Origin: an uncultured Clostridia bacterium
Lineage (GTDB): Bacteria; Bacillota; Clostridia; Monoglobales; Monoglobaceae
DNA: 12,195 bases
Reading direction: 5' to 3'
NCBI GenBank assembly: GCA_934463175.1
Contig: CAKSIW010000073.1
Location: 1-12,195 of the forward strand
The position numbers and the translations under genes are program-made. Below, piece by piece: positions 7,439 to 12,195 of the stretch; positions within the stretch are counted from its first letter, which is position 1; each line of letters opens with the position of its first letter. The notes beneath the pieces were generated by a model, which did no database searches, had not been told where the DNA came from, and saw nothing but the letters and a program-made list of their open reading frames with translations.

Positions 7439-7496
7439 TTTAAGTCCGACCGTTAGATTAGGAGAAGCGTTGGATTTGCAGCGTTTCTCCTGTTTT
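7439..7496 (+). repeat. Repeat R3: shortened tRNA-3'-end-like sequence plus terminator hairpin
   Basis: Third copy of the R1 unit: TTTAAGTCCGACCGTTAGAT followed directly by the hairpin. It is shorter than R1 and R2 between the two halves. It ends the ATPase/TOPRIM module and is followed within 30 bp by the zinc-ribbon remnant. Confidence 0.5.
7461..7496 (+). terminator. Rho-independent terminator in R3
   Basis: GGAGAAGCGTTG (7461-7472) pairs with CAGCGTTTCTCC (7479-7490) over GATTTG: 12 pairs with two G-T, followed by TGTTTT. It would terminate the ATPase/TOPRIM transcript. An AT-only palindrome also lies just after the stop codon at 7397. Confidence 0.7.
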
Positions 7497-7521
7497 CGTT
7501 ACAGAGGAGGAAAGTCATATT

Positions 7522-7656
7522 ATGTCTAAGCAAGTTATTTGCAGTTCATGTGGTGCGAAATTTCGGCAGTCGCTGCCAAAATGCCCCTACTGTGATACTC
7601 TGAATTACAAAGGGGCAGAGGCGGAGTATATGGGAAGGCTGCAAAGCATCCCTTAA
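7522..7656 (+). pseudogene. Truncated zinc-ribbon protein gene (44 codons)
   Basis: ATG 7522 has a strong AGAGGAGG ribosome binding site. The peptide carries CSSC (Cys7, Cys10) and CPYC (Cys21, Cys24), a zinc ribbon, then KGAEAEYMGRLQSI and a stop. I recognise this as the start of a Lachnospiraceae-type protein in which the zinc ribbon is followed by GAE.EYM, an acidic helix and then a basic membrane-anchor helix. Here it ends just where the acidic helix should begin, so the gene is probably truncated. It could still be expressed as a small zinc peptide. Confidence 0.6.
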
Positions 7657-7740
7657 TTACGGGAATGCTACATTTTTGCCACACGCACAGCGAATACAAG
7701 ACAACAGATTTGTAATATAAGGGAAAAGAGAGGAGTTTAT

Positions 7741-8180
7741 ATGAAAGGAAAAACAGGATGCCAAAGAGGGAATGGCAGCAGACTCTCGGAAAATTCAGAT
7801 GGAAGGAGTTGGGAAAGCGTCTGCTCGTAATCGGAGGTTACTCGTTGAGCTTCTGACTGACTACTATCCTTTAGGGGGTATCAGTAAGCTTAAGGAGTAC
7901 AGGGAAGTTTTACACGCGAGGGTTGAGGAGTACAGGACAGACGATATGCAAGAGGGTTGAACGGCTGAAGGAAGTTGCCAATATTGATGTGATTGCCGTC
8001 GTCGTGATTGCTGATCTGACAGATGATGAAGCCAGAGAACAGGGCTTGGGTGCACAGATGTTGGAAGAAAAGTATGGGGCAAAGTCATTTTCAATTATTA
8101 AAGACAACGATGTGAAAAAATTTTTAGAAAGTAATAAGAGAATACTTAGGTGTGGTTTTACAGGTGCAGATTTCGGATGA
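7741..8180 (+). pseudogene. Unrecognised gene, doubly frameshifted
   Basis: ATG 7741 has an excellent ribosome binding site (AGAGGAG), but its frame ends after 29 codons of unconvincing sequence. Protein-like sequence runs in the next frame from about 7745 (KEKQDAKEGM ... LLVELLTDYYPLGGISKLK ... RVEEYRTDDM) to a stop at 7960. It then resumes in the third frame from about 7950 (VERLKEVANIDVIAVVV ... MLEEKYGAKSFSIIKDN) to 8180. This fits one gene of about 140 codons with an extra base near the start and a second indel near 7950. The last part looks weakly like the C-terminus of an orotate phosphoribosyltransferase (LEEKYG, then a hydrophobic strand and a final helix), but the N-terminal half does not, so I leave it unnamed. 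Confidence 0.45.
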
Positions 8181-8240
8181 ACGGAGCCCCTTTCCCGCGT
8201 CAGCGGTGTAAGAGGCTCGCACCAGCGGTGCGCTATCCGT
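8180..8240. other. GC-rich self-complementary patch after the pseudogene
   Basis: Contains CGCACC-AGC-GGTGCG (8218-8232, perfect 6-bp stem), GAGCC/GGCTC flanking AGCGGTG, outer ACGGA/TCCGT, and AGCGGTG repeated twice. It is GC-rich among AT-rich neighbours. There is no T-run, so it is not a standard terminator. It may be a small palindromic repeat. From 8241 to 8346 I see nothing identifiable. Confidence 0.35.
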
Positions 8241-8346
8241 TTGTTACTTGATAATAGTCACGGCTGCCAAATACTTCAAACAGGTTCGGCATTTATTTAC
8301 ATCCATGTACATCAATCCAAATGAGTTACTTGTTCTTTAACTGATT

Positions 8347-8525
8347 TCATAAACTCTTTTTAGTACTAAATGTCCCTTTGCAATGTGGCTCTCGAAAAAG
8401 CATTTTTGTTATTTCGGCAGGTAATTCGGCAGTACGTTTTTTTCATACTCATAAAGCTGCCTGATTACACCTTCAGGAAGCTTTATTGTTCTATATAAAT
8501 CCGAATTAGTCATCATTTTATGCAT
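8347..8525 (-). pseudogene. N-terminal remnant of an acyltransferase-domain protein, frameshifted
   Basis: Downstream of the GH127 gene on the same strand, AGGAG lies 10 bp before ATG 8525 and opens a 38-codon frame with SDLYRTIKLPEGVIRQLYEYEKN. The frame stops at 8409, but a shift of frame continues with AEITKMLFREPHCKGTFS to a stop at 8347. The LPE-V-x-x-L-x-x-Y start followed by a short helix and an LF-R-x segment resembles the N-terminus of Lachnospiraceae acyltransferase-domain proteins (DUF5596-type), which are several hundred residues long. Only this stub remains, with one frameshift. Family assignment is from memory of the pattern and is modest. Confidence 0.45.
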
Positions 8526-8575
8526 TGCTTATGGTCTCCTTTCGTATCGCCGATTACCGGAAATTCAGAGGCTCG

Positions 8576-10420
8576 TTATTTGATCTTAAAATACAACTGA
8601 TACGGTTCGTAACCAATGTCCTTCAGCCGACAGAAATTGATGCCGGGATCTTGGTTTTCTGTACGGAAAAAGGTTTGAAAATCACCCCATTGACGTTCGG
8701 TATCTGCTGAAAGCTCATCTGCCGGGTTTTCACTCTCAAGGTAAAGAATTCTTTCCTGTGGGGTTATGCCGACAAGCGCTTCTGAACCATAACAGAAAGC
8801 ACCTATTGAGGCATCATCCGGTAATGGTACAAAGCGGATACCAATTGGAAATAGCAGGACAATTGTGTCACCCTTGTTCCATGTTCGTGAAATCGTGACA
8901 AATTCGTTTGTAGCTCCCGTCTGTACAATCAGCTCGTTATTAACGTATATTTTTGCCTCCGCAGCAATCCAATCGGGAATGCGTAGGAAAATGCGAAGCG
9001 CTGCTGGTTGTTCTGAATCAATAGTAATCGCGTATTTCTTAAAATCGGGTTTGTTGGCAAATACGCTGGTCGTGGCGCTGATCGTTTGTTTTGCGTTGTT
9101 TTCGGAGGAATTCTGTAAGCTGCCATTCATATAGTCCTGGTTAAGGTGTAGTGAGATCCTATTTTCACCAACTGCAAAATTTGCTGCTGCATTTGCATAC
9201 TGCGTCACATAGATTTCGTTTTCGTTTTGATAAAACATCATACGATTGAAAGCGGCATTTGCCTGAACCATTGTTCCGTGACAGCAGAAGAAACTATCCA
9301 TTTCCCCGGCCCAGTCTTTTCTGCTTCCTGCTTTCATTGGCAGAAAATAGGTCAAAAGTCCAAATCCCGGTTTCCCATCCCTGGGTTGGCCTCTCCAATA
9401 GGTTTGTGCCAGAATTCCGTTATTAATATTGTATTCGATATAGTGCATGTAGGAAGGATCTTTTGTCTGGCGGAATAAAAATTCAGCTAAACGAATCATG
9501 TTGTATACGGTGCAGTGTTCCTGATTTTTATCGCCAAGTCGTGCCTTTAGTTTGCGCATGGGTGTCCATATTTCACCTTGTGTCTGACCACCTGTTACAA
9601 AGCAGCCGCGATCAGTCACTGCACATTTCCAGTACATTTTTACGATTTCCAGCCACTTTTCGTCACCGGTAATTTCATATGCCATTGCGCAGCCAAGTAT
9701 CTCCGGTATTGTCGTGTTTGCATGCATATTCGTAAGAACATCCTTACCTTCAAGCAATGGATCAAACAGTCTGCGCCGGTAATAGCGATCCATCAGAACA
9801 CGATACTTTTCACTGCCTGTAATTTTGTATAGTTGTCCCCAGACTTCAAGCATTCCTCCAGTTTCGACATCAAGAATATTGTCAAACTGCTCCTGGGTGT
9901 ACTCACCGCTCCAACGATAAAACCAGTCTGCAAGTCTATCGGCAACCTTGAGTGCCTGATTATTTTCCATGTATTGATATACATCAATAAGTCCCATAAA
10001 CAGTTTATGTATTGTGTACTGCGGTGCCCATACGGCTTTTCCTTTTCCGAGCCAATACAGGTATTTCTCAGGAATGGAACAGGCCCATTCGCCGCCGTTA
10101 TCTTCCTGACACATAAAAAGCTCGTTTACAATCACGTCTGCCTTTGACTTCAATTCCATGTCTTTGGATTTCTCATAATGGAGAGCAGCAGCCGATAGCC
10201 AGTGTCCGAGAAAATGACCTCGTAATTGACAGCTGGGATCTTCCCAGCCACCCATGATTTCAGTGTCCATTCCGCGTCCTGAAATCCTTCCGGCTTCCAG
10301 CATAAAGTTGCGCAGTAAATGCTGGGTTTTTAATTTCATCAGATATTCTCTGTTATCCTTTTCGCGCCTGAGAAAGTCTGATTCATATAGAATTACGGAT
10401 GTTCCTCTTAATTCATGCAT
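8576..10420 (-). CDS. Glycoside hydrolase family 127 (beta-L-arabinofuranosidase family)
   Basis: A 614-aa protein, a usual length for GH127 (formerly DUF1680). It has the (alpha/alpha)6-barrel sequence style in the first 400 residues and beta-rich C-terminal domains (for example the RIFLRIPDWI strand region). The catalytic signature is present: Glu301-x-Cys303 in NQEHCTVYNM and the pair Cys379-Cys380 in DSFFCCHG. This matches the zinc-coordinating Glu-x-Cys and Cys-Cys of HypBA1, where the first cysteine of the pair is the nucleophile. No signal peptide is seen, so it should act in the cytoplasm on imported arabinofuranosides. AAGGAG precedes ATG 10420 by 8 bp. It diverges from an AraC-type regulator that probably controls it. 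The exact sugar is uncertain because the family has several specificities. Confidence 0.92.
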   Translation of the reverse strand: MHELRGTSVILYESDFLRREKDNREYLMKLKTQHLLRNFMLEAGRISGRGMDTEIMGGWEDPSCQLRGHFLGHWLSAAALHYEKSKDMELKSKADVIVNELFMCQEDNGGEWACSIPEKYLYWLGKGKAVWAPQYTIHKLFMGLIDVYQYMENNQALKVADRLADWFYRWSGEYTQEQFDNILDVETGGMLEVWGQLYKITGSEKYRVLMDRYYRRRLFDPLLEGKDVLTNMHANTTIPEILGCAMAYEITGDEKWLEIVKMYWKCAVTDRGCFVTGGQTQGEIWTPMRKLKARLGDKNQEHCTVYNMIRLAEFLFRQTKDPSYMHYIEYNINNGILAQTYWRGQPRDGKPGFGLLTYFLPMKAGSRKDWAGEMDSFFCCHGTMVQANAAFNRMMFYQNENEIYVTQYANAAANFAVGENRISLHLNQDYMNGSLQNSSENNAKQTISATTSVFANKPDFKKYAITIDSEQPAALRIFLRIPDWIAAEAKIYVNNELIVQTGATNEFVTISRTWNKGDTIVLLFPIGIRFVPLPDDASIGAFCYGSEALVGITPQERILYLESENPADELSADTERQWGDFQTFFRTENQDPGINFCRLKDIGYEPYQLYFKIK

Positions 10421-10449
10421 ATCTTTTGCTCCTTAATGCGTTTTTCTTT

Positions 10450-10475
10450 ATGTTACCAAATATATGGAGAAATAG
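10450..10475 (-). promoter_or_regulatory. Candidate promoter of the GH127 gene
   Basis: On the minus strand a TAACAT (10455-10450) can serve as -10, with a poor TTCTAT -35 about 16 bp upstream, next to the proximal operator half-site. A weak -35 touching the operator is what one expects of a promoter needing an activator. Tentative. Confidence 0.3.
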
Positions 10476-10510
10476 AATGTAGATTCGGGATAAAAGCATG
10501 TAGATTCTGG
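10475..10510. promoter_or_regulatory. Putative AraC-type operator, two direct half-sites
   Basis: ATGTAGATTC occurs twice as a perfect direct repeat (10477-10486 and 10498-10507). The starts are exactly 21 bp apart, two helical turns; extended to 15 bp the copies agree at 13 positions. Direct half-sites with 21-bp spacing are typical of AraC-family dimers. The pair lies between the divergent GH127 and AraC-family genes, so it is the likely binding site of that regulator. Confidence 0.6.
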
Positions 10511-10518
10511 ATTTTGTT

Positions 10519-10547
10519 TTGCAATTTCATAACATAAGCAATATAAT
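10519..10547 (+). promoter_or_regulatory. Promoter of the AraC-family regulator
   Basis: TTGCAA (10519-10524), a 17-bp spacer and a perfect TATAAT (10542-10547). Transcription would begin near 10554, so a TTG start at 10519 is excluded and ATG 10591 is supported. The operator lies just upstream of the -35, which allows autoregulation. Confidence 0.65.
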
Positions 10548-10590
10548 AAGCATACTATACATACCGTTTTTTCTAAAGAAGGGCGTTTAT

Positions 10591-11451
10591 ATGTTATATT
10601 TTTCTATAGAGCAAAAACATATTATTACGCAGTGCAACTACAATTACAGTCCGGAGGGGATCTACCATCCAGATCGCGTGATGAAGGAGTATGATTTCTT
10701 ATTGCTGATAAATGGCAGCTGGGAAATTGTCGAGGAGGATCAGACCTATCTGCTCCATGAGGGAGATTTGCTTATCCTTGAACCCGGATTACACCATTTT
10801 AGCCGCAAGAGGTGCTCGCCTGAGATGCGCAACATGTATCTTCATTGCGCTCCGTTACCTGCGGACGGAAATTCTGTAGGAAATGTCATTGGAGTTTCCA
10901 AGCAGACCGATAGCAGATGTGCTCCGGAAATCAGCAGATTGTTCCGGAACATTATCGAGGAATATTGGAACCGGCATGATCAGTACAGCAATCAAAGAAT
11001 AGGGAATTTGTTTGAACTGCTTTTGATGGAACTGGCAGTCTGCGGTCAGAAGAATCAGATTGCAGATCCGGTTATTTCGGAAGTTCTTCAATTTTTTTTG
11101 GAAAACAATGATAAATTTTTTAAAACAGATGAAATCTCTGCTCATTTTGGTATCAATGCACATAGTCTGAATCTTCGATTCAAAAAAGTAACAGGTACAA
11201 CGCTTTATCAGTATCAGCTGACTCAGAAACTAAACATGATTCACGAAGTTCTCATTGAAAATCCTTCGCGTGGTCTTAGGGATATTGCGCTCAGCTTTGG
11301 CTTTTATGATGAATTTCAGTTTTCAAAATTGTACAAGCGTCAGTTTGGATATCCTCCGTCCTGCAGGCGGAAGGGCAGTCGTATAGACAACGTCCCTACG
11401 ATAGTCTGTGGCGGTCAATCCGGGTGTGAGGCAGGTGAAATTCCTACCTGA
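10591..11451 (+). CDS. AraC-family transcriptional regulator
   Basis: A 286-aa protein with an N-terminal cupin-like sensor domain (about 1-95; LLINGSWEIVEED, HEGDLLILEPGLHHF) and a C-terminal pair of helix-turn-helix motifs. The first is around residues 178-205 (TDEISAHFGINAHSLNLRFKK). The second is around 229-255 and has the family hallmark DIALSFGFYDEFQFSKLYKRQFGYPP. ATG 10591 has AAGAAGGG upstream and follows a good promoter. It is divergent from the GH127 gene and likely senses an arabinose-containing ligand. The last 25 or so residues, after YPPSCRRK, are odd: they are read through a REP-like motif (11386-11404) and end inside an inverted repeat, so the natural C-terminus was probably replaced. 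The DNA-binding domain itself is complete. Confidence 0.92.
   Translation: MLYFSIEQKHIITQCNYNYSPEGIYHPDRVMKEYDFLLLINGSWEIVEEDQTYLLHEGDLLILEPGLHHFSRKRCSPEMRNMYLHCAPLPADGNSVGNVIGVSKQTDSRCAPEISRLFRNIIEEYWNRHDQYSNQRIGNLFELLLMELAVCGQKNQIADPVISEVLQFFLENNDKFFKTDEISAHFGINAHSLNLRFKKVTGTTLYQYQLTQKLNMIHEVLIENPSRGLRDIALSFGFYDEFQFSKLYKRQFGYPPSCRRKGSRIDNVPTIVCGGQSGCEAGEIPT
11386..11404 (+). repeat. REP-like motif inside the 3' end of the AraC gene
   Basis: GACAACGTCCCTACGATAG, related to CAACGTCCCTATGA at 11657-11670 and to CAATGTCCCTACGG at 5372-5385. It is coding here and belongs to the unusual C-terminal tail of the regulator. Confidence 0.45.
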
Positions 11452-11479
11452 AAGAGAGAAAGCGCAATTTAGGTAGGAA
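11441..11479. repeat. 9-bp perfect inverted repeat spanning the AraC stop codon
   Basis: TTCCTACCT (11441-11449) and AGGTAGGAA (11471-11479), with a 21-nt loop. There is no T-run on either strand, so it is not a canonical terminator. Confidence 0.5.
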
Positions 11480-11509
11480 AAGCAGAGGGAGGAGGGCAAT
11501 TTCCCATGG

Positions 11510-11640
11510 CATGTACAAGTACCGGAGAAGTACATGCGGATTTGCGGGTCTGCCGATTTCCGCATGTACAAACGCCGGAGAAGTACCTGCGACTTGGCGG
11601 ATTTGACGCCTTCCGCATGTATAGATACAGGGCAAGCTGC
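11510..11640. repeat. 53-bp tandem repeat, about 2.5 copies
   Basis: Units start with CATGTA at 11510, 11563 and 11616, exactly 53 bp apart. Units 1 and 2 share CATGTACAA, CCGGAGAAGTAC and a final TTCCG; unit 3 is diverged and stops after about 20-25 bp. Across units, GTACATGCGGA (11530-11540) pairs perfectly with TCCGCATGTAC (11559-11569), an 11-bp stem. CATGTAC/GTACATG is another inverted pair inside unit 1. The repeat fills most of the gap between two convergent genes. Confidence 0.65.
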
Positions 11641-11650
11641 TACGCCGGGA

Positions 11651-11670
11651 CAAAAGCAACGTCCCTATGA
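11651..11670 (+). repeat. REP-like motif overlapping the FtsX-type permease stop
   Basis: CAAAAGCAACGTCCCTATGA matches the right arm of the inverted repeat at 5364-5383 with three differences in 21 positions (counting one base on either side). It overlaps the stop codon (11665-11667) of the minus-strand permease gene. Confidence 0.45.
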
Positions 11671-12195
11671 CAGCTGTTCTATGATGCTTTGCCTTGCAGC
11701 CTGTCCGTATACGATGGACGGGATCAGGCAGCCGAGCAGCGCGAAGACGGGAACTGCCAGGAGAACCGGAAGAAAGGTAAAGCCTGCCCGGAAGAACCAG
11801 AACATGTTTTCCAGAAAGCCTCCTATCAGCGGATTCAGCAGAAGGGAAAGGACAAGGGCAGCAGCGGATGCCCCGAGAGCGTAAAACAATCCCTCACAGA
11901 TCAGCATGGATTTGAGCTGGCGTTTTGTCATGCCTACTGCCTGCAAAACGGCAAATTCCCTTTTGCGCGACAGTATGCCGGTCATGATTGCGTTAAAGAA
12001 GTTCAGAACGCCGACCAGACCGATTACAGCGCAGAGGACACCGCCCAATACAAGGAACATATTGCGCAAACTATTAAATTCGGCTCGCAGAGTTGCCTTG
12101 CTTTCGTACATAAGCCCGGATGTGTCATTTTTCGTCAGTGCATTGAGATAGTCTTCTGCGGACTGCTCAGCAGCAGCGTCCGGGGTGTCAAAGAG
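11665..12195 (-). CDS. FtsX/MacB-type ABC transporter permease, C-terminal part (partial)
   Basis: The frame is open to the right edge, so only the last 176 residues are present. They show the end of an extracellular loop, then three membrane segments (about nt 12060-11986, 11892-11812 and 11781-11704). Between the first and second lies the conserved cytoplasmic coupling sequence SRKREFAVLQAVGMTKRQLKSML, the hallmark of FtsX-like permeases; the protein ends QSIIEQLS. Such proteins work with an ATPase in the membrane as mechanotransmission-type transporters or resistance pumps; the partner is out of view. An internal ATG at 12111 is not the start, because the coding sequence continues upstream in frame (LFDTPDAAAEQSAEDYLNAL). 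The gene converges on the AraC-family gene. Confidence 0.9.
   Translation of the reverse strand, partial: LFDTPDAAAEQSAEDYLNALTKNDTSGLMYESKATLRAEFNSLRNMFLVLGGVLCAVIGLVGVLNFFNAIMTGILSRKREFAVLQAVGMTKRQLKSMLICEGLFYALGASAAALVLSLLLNPLIGGFLENMFWFFRAGFTFLPVLLAVPVFALLGCLIPSIVYGQAARQSIIEQLS

Noticed and set aside
8218..8232. Terminator hairpin
   Set aside because: The stem is good but there is no T-run on either side.
9833..10147. Forward-strand open frames opposite the GH127 gene
   Set aside because: They are antisense to a strongly supported enzyme gene and show no recognisable domain or ribosome binding site.
10519..10590. TTG start giving the AraC protein 24 extra residues
   Set aside because: It would lie inside the -35 box of the promoter, upstream of the expected transcription start.
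11510..11640. CRISPR array
   Set aside because: The 53-bp units are contiguous and diverged across their length, with no unique spacers between short conserved repeats and no cas genes.

Overview
The window looks like accessory chromosome from a low-GC gut Firmicute, probably Lachnospiraceae-like. This rests on AT-rich codon use, GGAG-type ribosome binding sites, and relatives of small proteins I associate with that family: a zinc-ribbon protein with the GAE.EYM motif and an acyltransferase-domain N-terminus. The taxon is an inference. Base composition shifts along the window: the left third is AT-rich, the middle is a patchwork, and the right part (from about 8.5 kb) is more GC-balanced.

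Left block (1-3656, + strand): the 3' end of an ABC exporter (only its ATPase domain is present), a PF14907-type nucleotidyltransferase, a small VOC/glyoxalase-fold protein and an FkbH-like HAD-IIIC protein. They are tightly packed and co-directional and look like the tail of a natural-product or modified-peptide cluster whose core lies to the left. The FkbH gene is broken near its C-terminus by a frameshift and apparently a small deletion, so the pathway may be inactive here.

Middle block (3657-8347): about 1 kb without genes that folds on paper into many helices, including a 17-bp closing helix with a G-U pair, a perfect 10-bp hairpin and a possible pseudoknot. It is a candidate large structured RNA. 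Then come three copies (R1-R3) of a repeat of about 60-75 bp: a tRNA-3'-end-like sequence followed by a strong terminator hairpin. They separate small modules. R1-R2 enclose an unrecognised 182-aa protein and a hairpin/REPIN-like repeat. R2-R3 enclose a two-gene AAA-ATPase plus TOPRIM-like operon that resembles the architecture of AbiL or PARIS-type anti-phage systems. R3 is followed by gene debris: a truncated zinc-ribbon gene, a doubly frameshifted unknown gene and a frameshifted acyltransferase N-terminus.

Right block (8576-12195): a GH127 beta-L-arabinofuranosidase-family enzyme (- strand) diverges from an AraC-family regulator (+ strand). The shared intergenic region holds a 10-bp direct repeat spaced exactly 21 bp, a likely AraC-type operator, and a good promoter for the regulator. 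The regulator converges on the end of an FtsX/MacB-type ABC permease. The gap between them is filled with REP-like motifs, a 9-bp inverted repeat and a 53-bp tandem repeat.

No rRNA, complete tRNA, CRISPR array or intact transposase gene was seen.
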